From positions 1 through 56,388 of the forward strand of contig JBBDKW010000018.1 of the NCBI GenBank assembly GCA_040879175.1: 56,388 nucleotides of DNA, in the 5' to 3' direction. This document shows positions 22,476 through 30,226 of the stretch, piece by piece; the first letter of the stretch is position 1, and every line of letters starts with the position of its first letter. The stretch comes from 2-01-FULL-49-22 sp040879175. Its GTDB lineage: Bacteria; Patescibacteriota; Saccharimonadia; Saccharimonadales; UBA10212. A program made the translations under genes and the position numbers. The notes beneath the pieces are model-generated. The model was given only the letters and a program-made list of their open reading frames with translations. It did not search any database and was not told the origin of the DNA.

Positions 22476-22496
22476 TGGAGTGACGCAGTCACGACT

Positions 22497-23330
22497 TTAT
22501 CTCCTCGTTCCTTGCCGACGCTTGCGGACGATGAATTTGTCGGTTGTCTTACGTCTGCGAGTCTTGTAGCCCAAAGTGCGCTGACCCCAAGGAGTGCGGG
22601 GGTCGGAACCGCCCTTGCCCTTGCCTTCGCCGCCACCATGCGGGTGGCTAGCGGCATTCATCACGACGCCTCTGACAGTTGGTCGAATGCCCATGCGGCG
22701 CCGGCGGCCGGCCTTTCCAAGTTTGACGTTCTGGTGCTGTTCATTACCGACGGCGCCAATAGAAGCCAGCGAATTGATGCTTACCATTCGTACTTCGCCG
22801 CTAGGCAGTCGAATCTGGGCGTATTTTTCGTCTTTGGCTACCAACTGGGCGCTGGTACCGGCCGTACGGGCCAGCTGCGCCCCGCGGCCAGGTTGAAGTT
22901 CGACGGCGTGGACCGCTGTTCCGACAGGGATGTTTTTAAGAGGTGAGCGGTTACCGGCCTCGATTGCTGCTTCTTCCTGTACAGCCAGCTTGTCGCCTGG
23001 CTTCATACCCTTGGCGGCTAGGATATAACGATAATTACCGTTTTGGTCTTTAATTCGGGCAATTCTAGCACTACGGTTAGGGTCGTATTCAACTGCCTCG
23101 ACCTCGAATTCGGCCTCCGGCGCCAGCCTAAAGTCAACAACTCGGTAAAACTTTCGAGCACCGCCGCCGCGGTGCCGCGTGGTAATTCTACCAGCCGCAC
23201 TTCGACCGACTCGGCCTCTTTTGACCTTGAGAAGGCTCTTTAGAGGCTTCTTGGTAGTGATTTCAGCAAAATCCTGACTGGTCATAACGCGTCGGGCGGC
23301 CGTTGTCGGATTCTGGGTCTTGATGGCCAT
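22497..23330 (-). CDS. rplB: Ribosomal protein uL2
   Basis: L2 is required for subunit joining and peptidyl transfer. The 277-residue protein has GRNNRGRITTRHRGGG-type sequence (here SAAGRITTRHRGGGARKFYR), and the functionally key SHPHGGGEGKGKGGSDPRTP, including the conserved His. It overlaps rplW by one base. Confidence 0.97.
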   Translation of the reverse strand: MAIKTQNPTTAARRVMTSQDFAEITTKKPLKSLLKVKRGRVGRSAAGRITTRHRGGGARKFYRVVDFRLAPEAEFEVEAVEYDPNRSARIARIKDQNGNYRYILAAKGMKPGDKLAVQEEAAIEAGNRSPLKNIPVGTAVHAVELQPGRGAQLARTAGTSAQLVAKDEKYAQIRLPSGEVRMVSINSLASIGAVGNEQHQNVKLGKAGRRRRMGIRPTVRGVVMNAASHPHGGGEGKGKGGSDPRTPWGQRTLGYKTRRRKTTDKFIVRKRRQGTRR

Positions 23331-23668
23331 TACTTAGCCTCCTTCTTGGTTTTTTTCTTATCTTCATCAACGGCTGAGAAAATCGGTAATTTGTCGCCTT
23401 GCTTAAGCCGCACGTATGCCTTGCGAACGGGCGATGTTCGGCCGCGGTGCACGATCCGACCGCCACGCCTGTAAATCCGCTTAGTTTTACCTGGCTGGGT
23501 AGCAATTCTAACGGATTCGACGGTAACGCCATATTGCACAGCTACTGCCTTAGCGATTCTCAGCCGGCTTAGGCTTGTTGGCACGGCAAAAACGTAGGTA
23601 TTACGCTCTTCGCTCAGAGCGTACGCCTTCTCGCTCAGCCGCGGTTTGAGGACTATGGTCTTATCCAT
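23330..23668 (-). CDS. rplW: Ribosomal protein uL23
   Basis: L23 at the tunnel exit is the docking site for trigger factor and SRP. The 112-residue protein has LKPRLSEKAYALSEERNTYV-like sequence, VPTSLSRLRIAKAVAVQYGV and a loop TKRIYRRGGRI. It overlaps both neighbours by one base. Trigger factor itself is encoded at 41819-43099. Confidence 0.95.
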   Translation of the reverse strand: MDKTIVLKPRLSEKAYALSEERNTYVFAVPTSLSRLRIAKAVAVQYGVTVESVRIATQPGKTKRIYRRGGRIVHRGRTSPVRKAYVRLKQGDKLPIFSAVDEDKKKTKKEAK

Positions 23669-24345
23669 CAGGCGCTCCCCTCAGTCGCTTTAGCTGAGAG
23701 CTTTGAGCTGTTAGCCGACAGCCAGTTATTAATAATTTCTAGTGATTTTCGACTTATCACCACAGTGTCAGCGTTTAAAACATCGTAGGTTGTCAGATAA
23801 TTGGCTTGGATTGCCTTGATATTGGACAAATTGCGCGTTGCTCTTTCTACAAGCTCGTCTTTTTCAGACACGATTAGCAAAACAGATCCCTCGGCTTTAA
23901 TCTTATTTAACAGGTTAATTGTCGGTTTCACTTTACCATCGGGACAAGTAAATGTCTCGATTACTTTAATCCGGCTATCTTCGGCGGCTAGCGATAGAGC
24001 TTGCCGCAGGGCCAACCTTTTAGCTTTCACGTTCATTTTACGGCTGTAATTTTCTACCCCCGTAGGTCCAAAAATTACACCCCCGCCTGTCCAAATCGGG
24101 CTGCGGATAGAGCCGGCACGGGCACGGCCTGTACCCTTTTGTCGCCATGGTTTCGCTCCACCGCCGCGCACCTCGCCCCGCCTCCTGGCCTTAGCTAAAT
24201 TCGGCCGCTTGCTAGCCAGGTTGGCAAGATATGCCTCTTTCAGAAGTTGATGGTTCTCAACTTTCAGACCAAAGACTGACTTATCCAGCTTGGCCGGTGT
24301 GGAGGCTTTGCTCCCCGATTTCGTAAACGTCTCGACAGTAGACAT
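23668..24345 (-). CDS. rplD: Ribosomal protein uL4
   Basis: L4 lines the exit tunnel and in gammaproteobacteria also represses the S10 operon. The 225-residue protein has ANLASKRPNLAKARRRGEVR, GGGAKPWRQKGTGRARAGSI (the tunnel loop) and RSPIWTGGGVIFGPT. It is coupled to rplC by a one-base overlap. Confidence 0.97.
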   Translation of the reverse strand: MSTVETFTKSGSKASTPAKLDKSVFGLKVENHQLLKEAYLANLASKRPNLAKARRRGEVRGGGAKPWRQKGTGRARAGSIRSPIWTGGGVIFGPTGVENYSRKMNVKAKRLALRQALSLAAEDSRIKVIETFTCPDGKVKPTINLLNKIKAEGSVLLIVSEKDELVERATRNLSNIKAIQANYLTTYDVLNADTVVISRKSLEIINNWLSANSSKLSAKATEGSA

Positions 24346-24959
24346 TACTTAGCCCCCCGCAATAAAACCAAGCCCTTTTTGGGGCCTGGTACGGCGCCTT
24401 CGACTCCTATTACGCTACTGTCCTTATCAATCAGGGCAATGCGCAAGTTCTTGGTTGTAACTTGGCTATGCCCCATATGGCCGGCCATCTTCTTGCCCGG
24501 AAAAATCCGCTGCGGATACATCGAACCAATGGAGCCCGGTCGCCTATAGCTTTGCCCGCCGTGAGTTTTTGGCCCGCGGTGAAAACCGTGCCGTTTGATA
24601 GTTCCGGCAAAGCCCTTGCCCTTACTGATTCCGGTCACATCAACCTTATCGCCGACTTCAAAAATGTCGGCGTCAATTTGGCCGCCGACATTCAGCTCGC
24701 TTAACTCTTCATCAATAATGCGGAACTCACGAGCGATCCTTGGTGTTACCTTGGCTGTCTTATAGTGGCCGGCTTGAGCCTTGCCAATCTTTTTTTGGCT
24801 TTCAGCACCAATCTGAATGGCGTTATAACCGTCTTTTTCAGTGGTTTTTATTTGGGTAACAGTGTTAGGCGAGGCGGAAAGCAAAGTCACAGCAATAGCC
24901 GCACCATCCTCTTTGAGGATGTTGGTCATACCGATTTTGCGGGTGATAAGGGCTTTCAC
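24345..24959 (-). CDS. rplC: Ribosomal protein uL3
   Basis: L3 is among the first proteins to bind 23S rRNA and has a loop reaching the peptidyl transferase centre. The 204-residue protein has VDVTGISKGKGFAGTIKRHG, GFHRGPKTHGGQSYRRPGSI and GKKMAGHMGHSQVTTKNLRI. The start is GTG at 24959 with AGAAGGAA upstream. Unlike most S10 operons, rplC is not packed against rpsJ; a 125-base gap with a good promoter precedes it. Confidence 0.97.
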   Translation of the reverse strand: MKALITRKIGMTNILKEDGAAIAVTLLSASPNTVTQIKTTEKDGYNAIQIGAESQKKIGKAQAGHYKTAKVTPRIAREFRIIDEELSELNVGGQIDADIFEVGDKVDVTGISKGKGFAGTIKRHGFHRGPKTHGGQSYRRPGSIGSMYPQRIFPGKKMAGHMGHSQVTTKNLRIALIDKDSSVIGVEGAVPGPKKGLVLLRGAK

Positions 24960-25042
24960 CTATAATTCCTTCTGTGCTAATGCCGGTTAGTATTTTTGCC
25001 ATATTAATAGCTAGATACACCTCTATCGCTGTATCCGTAACA

Positions 25043-25071
25043 GATTAACACAAAGCCTTCATAAGTGTCAA
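25043..25071 (-). promoter_or_regulatory. Promoter upstream of rplC
   Basis: TTGACA (25066-25071, consensus) and TTAATC (25043-25048) are 17 bases apart on the minus strand. It would drive the array from rplC to rpsI with a leader of about 75 bases, separately from tuf-rpsJ. Confidence 0.6.
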
Positions 25072-25084
25072 TTTGTTGCTAAAA

Positions 25085-25438
25085 TTACATTTTTATCTCG
25101 GCGTCGCATCCCGCGGGCAGAGACAAATTCATAAGAGCGTCGATTGTTTTTGGTGTTGGTTCAGTTATATCGATCAAGCGTTTGTGGACGCGCATTTCAA
25201 ACTGCTCGCGCCCCTTTTTATAGACATGAGGGCTTTTAATGACCGTATAGACGCTCTTTTTTATAGGCAGTGGGATTGGACCCGAAATATTAGCGCCTGT
25301 ACGCAGCGCTGTCTCAACGATCTGCTTAGCTGACTGGTCAATAACTTTATGGTCGTAAGCCTTCAAACGAATTCGAATGCGCGGCTTACCCTCTGCCTCT
25401 GTCGACTTCGATTTAGTTGTCTTTTTAGCTTCTGCCAT
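25085..25438 (-). CDS. rpsJ: Ribosomal protein uS10
   Basis: S10 lies in the small-subunit head and is also NusE, the partner of NusB and NusG. The core from about residue 19 (PRIRIRLKAYDHKVIDQSAK) has ISGPIPLPIKKSVYTVIKSP and RLIDITEPTPKTIDALMNLS. About 17 Lys/Thr-rich residues at the N-terminus are extra. It overlaps the unknown gene upstream by 14 bases. Confidence 0.97.
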   Translation of the reverse strand: MAEAKKTTKSKSTEAEGKPRIRIRLKAYDHKVIDQSAKQIVETALRTGANISGPIPLPIKKSVYTVIKSPHVYKKGREQFEMRVHKRLIDITEPTPKTIDALMNLSLPAGCDAEIKM

Positions 25439-25736
25439 CTGCTCTGTTTTTTGCTAGTGCATGACGAACCGAAGCAGTTATTTCACTGCAGACTCTTTCA
25501 ATTACGATGTCGTCGGCTGACATTTTCTCGTGCAGATCTACTGCTCCCTCGACATTAGGAGGTAGTCCGTCTACGTCTGTAAGTGTGGCTACGACCTCAT
25601 CAGTTCTTACAACAATATCGCCGCCCAAGTCAATTCCTGAAGAACCATAAAATTCCATCTCTACGCCACCTCTAATGTGGATATCGAACGCTCGATTTGA
25701 TCGCGGGATGAAGGGTGGGTCTTCATTTGTTGCCAT
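25425..25736 (-). CDS. Unknown 103-residue protein between tuf and rpsJ
   Basis: I do not recognise this acidic protein. It has a probable beta-rich middle (EMEFYGSSGIDLGGDIVVRT) and a helical C-terminal part (ADDIVIERVCSEITASVRHA). It has no membrane segment. It begins 4 bases after the tuf stop and overlaps rpsJ by 14 bases, so it is translated within the operon, and its length and codon use look like those of a real gene. Its position suggests a translation-related role, but nothing in the sequence shows one. Confidence 0.6.
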   Translation of the reverse strand: MATNEDPPFIPRSNRAFDIHIRGGVEMEFYGSSGIDLGGDIVVRTDEVVATLTDVDGLPPNVEGAVDLHEKMSADDIVIERVCSEITASVRHALAKNRADGRS

Positions 25737-25740
25737 AGGG

Positions 25741-26922
25741 TTACTTCTCTATCTTGGTAACCACGCCGGCGCCGACGGTTTTACCGCCCTCGCGGATAGC
25801 AAATCGCAAACCCTGTTCCATTGCAATTGGCTGAAGTAAGTGAACCTTAAACGTAATAGTGTCGCCCGGCATTACCATCTCCTTGTCAGCCGGCAATTCA
25901 ACCTCACCGGTTACGTCGGTAGTTCGGAAGTAAAACTGCGGCTTGTAGCCCTTGAAGAATGGCGTGTGTCGTCCGCCTTCCTCTTTAGTCAGGATGTAAA
26001 CTTCACTCTCGAAATCGGTGTGAGGAGTAATGGAGCCCGGCTTGGCCAATACCTGACCGCGCTCGATGTCATCACGCTCTACACCTCGGAGCAATACACC
26101 GACGTTATCGCCGGCTTGACCCTGGTCAAGATTTTTTTTGAACATCTCAACTCCGGTTACGACGGTTTTCTTCGTAGGACGTAAGCCAACAATTTCAATC
26201 TCTTCATTGACTTTAACGACACCGGTCTCGATGCGGCCGGTAGCAACCGTCCCGCGCCCCTTAATGGAGAAGACGTCTTCAACGGCCAACAGAAACGGCT
26301 TGTCAAGGTCGCGCTTCGGCTCTGGAATAGACTCGTCCATCACCTTGAGCAACTCCATAACGGCTTCTTCGGCTTCTTTATCGCCTTCCAAAGCTTTGGT
26401 GGCAGAACCTTTGACAATCGGCGCGTTCTCGTCAAATTCGTATTTCTTCAAAAGTTCGCGAACGTCAGCTTCAACCAACTCTACAAGCTCGGGGTCAGCC
26501 AAATCCATCTTATTCAAAAAGACGATGATGTAAGGCACGCCAACCTGGCGGGCCAGCAGAACGTGTTCGCGCGTCTGCGGCATCGGGCCGTCAGCGGCCG
26601 AAACTACCAAGATGGCGCCATCAACCTGGGCAGCGCCGGTAATCATATTCTTTACATAGTCGGCGTGGCCGGGCATATCGATGTGGGCATAGTGACGCTT
26701 CTCGGTCTCGTATTCTTGATGCGAAACGGCAATCGTGATACCACGCTCTTTCTCTTCGGGCGCCTTGTCGATTTCTTCGAATTTAACCGGTTTGTTAATA
26801 TCGCTCGGCGATTTCTTTGACAATACGTGCGTAATCGCCGAAGTTAAGGTTGTTTTTCCGTGGTCAACGTGTCCCATAGTACCGACGTTAAGATGCGGTT
26901 TGGTTCGCTGAAATTCTGCCAT
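25741..26922 (-). CDS. tuf: Elongation factor Tu
   Basis: EF-Tu delivers aminoacyl-tRNA to the ribosome. The 393-residue protein has all G motifs: GHVDHGKTT (G1), RGITI (G2), DMPGH (G3, with Met where most have Cys), NKMDL (G4) and GSATKA (G5), then domains 2 and 3. The ATG at 26922 has AAGGAG 5 bases upstream; a GTG two codons earlier would overlap that site. A promoter lies about 75 bases upstream. Confidence 0.98.
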   Translation of the reverse strand: MAEFQRTKPHLNVGTMGHVDHGKTTLTSAITHVLSKKSPSDINKPVKFEEIDKAPEEKERGITIAVSHQEYETEKRHYAHIDMPGHADYVKNMITGAAQVDGAILVVSAADGPMPQTREHVLLARQVGVPYIIVFLNKMDLADPELVELVEADVRELLKKYEFDENAPIVKGSATKALEGDKEAEEAVMELLKVMDESIPEPKRDLDKPFLLAVEDVFSIKGRGTVATGRIETGVVKVNEEIEIVGLRPTKKTVVTGVEMFKKNLDQGQAGDNVGVLLRGVERDDIERGQVLAKPGSITPHTDFESEVYILTKEEGGRHTPFFKGYKPQFYFRTTDVTGEVELPADKEMVMPGDTITFKVHLLQPIAMEQGLRFAIREGGKTVGAGVVTKIEK

Positions 26923-26996
26923 TTTCACTCCTTGTTATTAAGTTTTACTGATAAATAAGCATAGGTAATAGATACCACCCACGCGAGCTAGCGCCC

Positions 26997-27026
26997 ATTA
27001 TAGAGTAATGATCAGCGCTTTGTAAA
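26997..27026 (-). promoter_or_regulatory. Promoter of tuf
   Basis: TTTACA (27021-27026), an 18-base spacer and TATAAT (26997-27002). The leader would be about 68 bases with a strong Shine-Dalgarno site. Confidence 0.65.
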
Positions 27027-27030
27027 GAGG

Positions 27031-27363
27031 TTAGTCAGAAGTAATCTCAGACTCGGTAATGTTAACTGCTTCTTCAAGTTCATCTATTTGTGTCTTGGAA
27101 TAGCTATGGGACTCCTCCAAATCCACCTCAACAATCTCACCAGAGGCATCACGACTAATCGTAGCTGCAACCCTAGTAGCTTTCTCCTTTGCCCCATATA
27201 TAAGATCAACCAGCGTACTTTGGGATGCTTCCCAAAATGACGCATGAAATATTTTTTCGCCAATTACTTTATTGTACTTTAATCCTACGCTCCCCAGGGC
27301 AAGCGCCGTGCCAAGTAACACTACTCTTTTGAGCCTCCGCTCCTCCTCGGGACTGAATTCCAT
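27031..27363 (-). CDS. Small unknown protein with one membrane segment
   Basis: I do not recognise this 110-residue product. A hydrophobic stretch at about residues 13-28 (RVVLLGTALALGSVGL) follows a charged N-terminus, and the rest is hydrophilic with an acidic helical tail (KTQIDELEEAVNITESEI). One membrane anchor with a cytoplasmic or external tail fits. It abuts the glycosyltransferase gene, so it may belong to the same inserted unit. Confidence 0.55.
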   Translation of the reverse strand: MEFSPEEERRLKRVVLLGTALALGSVGLKYNKVIGEKIFHASFWEASQSTLVDLIYGAKEKATRVAATISRDASGEIVEVDLEESHSYSKTQIDELEEAVNITESEITSD

Positions 27364-28536
27364 CTAGACGCGCCCCTTTTTGGCGATTTTTATGCGCTGC
27401 TGAATTTCCCGTCGTCTAACATCTCTGGCCCAAACCGATTCCAGCTCCTTCTTGCTCTTAAGGGTTATCCGTCGGATTTTTTCTTCTTCCCTCTCCCGGA
27501 TCCGGAATATCCGTAGAACCTTTTTATAGGCCCGCCCATACTGTTTGCTCATAATCTGGTAGTTAAAGAGCCGCCTAGCCCTTCTGGCGATATATTCGCG
27601 GTCCATCGCAAAGAGTTTGTCCATCTGGTGGTAGCCCTCGACCAAATCTTCTACCAGCAGCCCGGTCCTGCCTTCGTCAATCAACTCGGGCATCGAGCCT
27701 CGGGCTATAGCCATCGTCGGCGTGCCACAATAAGCCGCCTCGAGCACCGTTAGCCCAAAAGGCTCACGGAAACCAGTGGGGTGCAAGTTTAACCTGGCCT
27801 TACTCAAAAGCTTAATAGTCTGTCTTTTGTCAATTTCTCCTAAATACTCGACCAGCGGATGGCGGAAATATTTTTTGACCTCGCCCTTAAAGTAGTCGTC
27901 TCCCAGATAGTCGATTTTGCCGGCCAGCTTTATCTTGATTCCGTAGCTTAGGGCAAGTTCGATGGCCAGATGGGGGTTCTTTTCGCGGTCGAATCGGCCA
28001 ATGAAGCAAACATAATCCTCCGGACTTTTAGTCACCGGAAATTCCTTTGGATCTTCGCCGTTATAAACCGCTCCAACCCATTGCAGATCAGGGTATGCCT
28101 CCTGCTGGTTCTTAGATATCGACACGAAGTAGAGGCCCTGCCTCTTGGCGTAATAATCAAGCTGTTGGAAAATAATCGGCCCGTGTATGGTGGTTAGGTT
28201 CGGAAAATGTTCGAATTTCCGCAAATCAAAACCGTGTGAATGGATTATGTCGATGCTCGGCAGGATTTCTTTGAGCCTTTGCGTTGTATATCTCTCTATC
28301 TGTTTCAGCTCTTTCTCAAAAGCTGGCAAACCGGCCTTAGTTCGTGGAAAAAAAATAGCCTTTTTGACGATTGGAATAAGCTCGCAGTCAACTTTCGAAT
28401 CGCCGGGGGCGAACAGCACCGGCTCGTGCCCTCTTTCTTTTAGGCCTTTTATAAGATAGGCGATCACCCTTTCGGTGCCACCGTATTTTGGCGGCGGCAC
28501 AGGAATATATGGCGCGGCGACAATGGCAACTCTCAT
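27364..28536 (-). CDS. Family 4 glycosyltransferase (GT-B fold)
   Basis: The 390-residue protein has the N-terminal glycine loop PPKYGGTERVIAYLIKGL, HSHGFD in the first Rossmann domain, the C-terminal nucleotide-sugar site IGRFDREKNPHLAIELA and the E-x7-E motif EPFGLTVLEAAYCGTP. These are retaining transferases that use NDP-sugars. Acceptor and sugar are unknown. A basic helical tail of about 50 residues could bind membrane. It lies 3 bases after a debranching-type glycosidase gene, so the two probably handle the same glycan or glucan. Confidence 0.88.
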   Translation of the reverse strand: MRVAIVAAPYIPVPPPKYGGTERVIAYLIKGLKERGHEPVLFAPGDSKVDCELIPIVKKAIFFPRTKAGLPAFEKELKQIERYTTQRLKEILPSIDIIHSHGFDLRKFEHFPNLTTIHGPIIFQQLDYYAKRQGLYFVSISKNQQEAYPDLQWVGAVYNGEDPKEFPVTKSPEDYVCFIGRFDREKNPHLAIELALSYGIKIKLAGKIDYLGDDYFKGEVKKYFRHPLVEYLGEIDKRQTIKLLSKARLNLHPTGFREPFGLTVLEAAYCGTPTMAIARGSMPELIDEGRTGLLVEDLVEGYHQMDKLFAMDREYIARRARRLFNYQIMSKQYGRAYKKVLRIFRIREREEEKIRRITLKSKKELESVWARDVRRREIQQRIKIAKKGRV

Positions 28537-28539
28537 AGA

Positions 28540-30072
28540 TTAAAAATGCTCTTTCTTCAATTCATACGGGTAATCGGGGTAGCGGGCGTTTAGCGAGCGG
28601 CTGGTTTTGAAGCGCGCAACTTTGGGAATATGTATCATTACTTCTCTCTCCAGCTCTTTCTGCCAAGGCTTCTGATGGAACCTACCTAAACGAAGTCCCG
28701 GACGTCTATCGGCCGAAATAGCAAATATAGCCGATACCGTCCAAGCTTGAATGCTTTCCGGCACGTTAGTGCTTTTTACTTCAAGGGCATGTGTGTGGCG
28801 ATGAGCCCGAGAAGACGAGCCCAGTACCCGCCCCCGGGGGTCGACATACAAATACTCAGGGTACCCCCGGCTTTTACGGACAACATTAAGCAGCCGGTTC
28901 TCGAGCTGTTTGGCAAGTTCCGGAAACCCCTGCCGCCGTAACCCCTTAGCAATATCATAAGTTTCTTTTGGCCAGCTGACATATGAGCCATGGTAATCCC
29001 AAAAAGGAATCAGGTTTGCCTCTGATAGAGCCCGGCTGCGGATACCGGCATCTGTCAAAAAGTCAGTCCCCATAATGTTACGCACAACGTTGCTGACGTA
29101 CTTTTCTTTATCCGTCTGAGCCAGATCATCAAAAAACCCGCTATTGAGAAGCGATGCCGGGTTGGCGGTTGTGGTCTTTATCATTCTAAGATTACCGTTC
29201 TGATCATAGTCGCTACCTAGTGCAAAATATTTCTTATCTTTTTGCCATAAAAGCATAATGGTCTGGTCGCGCAGCTTGTGAGCTTTATGCTTCAGCTCGT
29301 TTGCCCGCTGTGGTAAATATTCCGCAGCGCCGACTAAAGCATCGTAGGCCAACCCTTGTACTTCAATCGAAGCAACCGGCCTTGAGTGGTTTACCAACCG
29401 ACCGTTTTCGTGAACGTAAAACTCATTGGAATCTTTCCACGCCTGATTTTTAATTCCCTCATCATTGTGCGCGTGGTATTCAAGTAAGCCGCTTTTGGAA
29501 CAGTCAATCTTAGCCTCCACCCAAGCCAGTGCCTCGACCATTGCGTCTAACATTGTTACAGTCTGCCCGTCGCGCCGCACAATGTCTTTCCAGAGAATTC
29601 TGGGACTGTAAAAATCGCAGTATTCGCATAGCGTACGGATAAAATGGGGCGTAGCATCGACTGAGCCGTAATAAATTAAATTCTCTTCGTCCCCACCCCA
29701 ACGCCGACTCAAATTCTCAAAGATTTCGAGAGGCCGGCCACTTAGAGCTTTATCGTCAACGACCCTGGTGCGGTACTCGTGGATGATTCTGCCGGGCTCC
29801 TCCTCATTGGCGCTGTGATGAGCCAACCCCTGCAGTCTTGCAAGAGCAAGTAATATTCGCTTAGAAAGTTGCGACCGCAGAGTCATCAAATCTTCAGCTA
29901 CCACTAGCGAATCGCGGCCAAAAACCGCCCCCCTAAATAAGGTGTCCGAGCTGGCATAAACCCCCAGGCCGCTTTTAGAGATTACGTTTCTTAGCGCTAA
30001 TATTGGCGGAATTAGCAACTTGGGCTTCCTGATGAGCTGCCCAATTGCTTTATTGATAATAACTTTCACCAT
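28540..30072 (-). CDS. Glycogen-debranching-type (alpha/alpha)6 glycosidase
   Basis: The 510-residue protein resembles the amylo-alpha-1,6-glucosidase domain of debranching enzymes. YYGSVDATPHFIRTLCEYC, KNQAWKDSNEF and RPVASIEVQGLAYDALVGAA match the D-A-T-P, NQ-x-WKD-S and E-V-Q-G-Y patterns that hold the catalytic acids. The N-terminal transferase half of a full debranching enzyme is missing, so it would act as a stand-alone glucosidase on an unknown glucan. There is no signal peptide. It pairs with the GT4 gene. The ATG follows an extended -10 at 9 bases. Confidence 0.8.
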   Translation of the reverse strand: MVKVIINKAIGQLIRKPKLLIPPILALRNVISKSGLGVYASSDTLFRGAVFGRDSLVVAEDLMTLRSQLSKRILLALARLQGLAHHSANEEEPGRIIHEYRTRVVDDKALSGRPLEIFENLSRRWGGDEENLIYYGSVDATPHFIRTLCEYCDFYSPRILWKDIVRRDGQTVTMLDAMVEALAWVEAKIDCSKSGLLEYHAHNDEGIKNQAWKDSNEFYVHENGRLVNHSRPVASIEVQGLAYDALVGAAEYLPQRANELKHKAHKLRDQTIMLLWQKDKKYFALGSDYDQNGNLRMIKTTTANPASLLNSGFFDDLAQTDKEKYVSNVVRNIMGTDFLTDAGIRSRALSEANLIPFWDYHGSYVSWPKETYDIAKGLRRQGFPELAKQLENRLLNVVRKSRGYPEYLYVDPRGRVLGSSSRAHRHTHALEVKSTNVPESIQAWTVSAIFAISADRRPGLRLGRFHQKPWQKELEREVMIHIPKVARFKTSRSLNARYPDYPYELKKEHF

Positions 30073-30081
30073 CCGAAACCT

Positions 30082-30090
30082 AATTTACCA
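30082..30090 (-). promoter_or_regulatory. Extended -10 of the glycosidase gene, leaderless type
   Basis: TGG-TAAATT ends 9 bases before the ATG at 30072. It is formed by one of the words of array c. Confidence 0.4.
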
Positions 30091-30196
30091 TTTTATATTT
30101 ACCATTTTACATTTAATTAGCATTTAATCATTTAAACATTTGGCAAATGGCAAAATGATAAATAATTGGTAAATGTTAATTGATAAATGGTAAATA
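30084..30196. repeat. AT-rich word array c forming a large imperfect palindrome
   Basis: The left half repeats TTTACCATTTTATATTTACC-like words; the right half is its approximate reverse complement (AAATGGTAAATATAA). TATATTTACCATTT recurs exactly in both arms. The centre is CATTTGG-CAAATG. The full structure is about 110 bases and lies between fusA and the glycosidase gene. Confidence 0.65.
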
Positions 30197-30226
30197 TAAT
30201 ATTACTTGACTAGTCAAGTAATATTA
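30197..30226 (-). terminator. Perfect 30-bp palindrome at the end of fusA
   Basis: The palindrome centred on ACTAGT (between 30211 and 30212) includes the TAA stop of fusA. Its inner 18 bases, TACTTGACTAGTCAAGTA, occur again inside tyrS. A terminator role is likely from position; the T-rich part is inside the stem. Confidence 0.6.
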
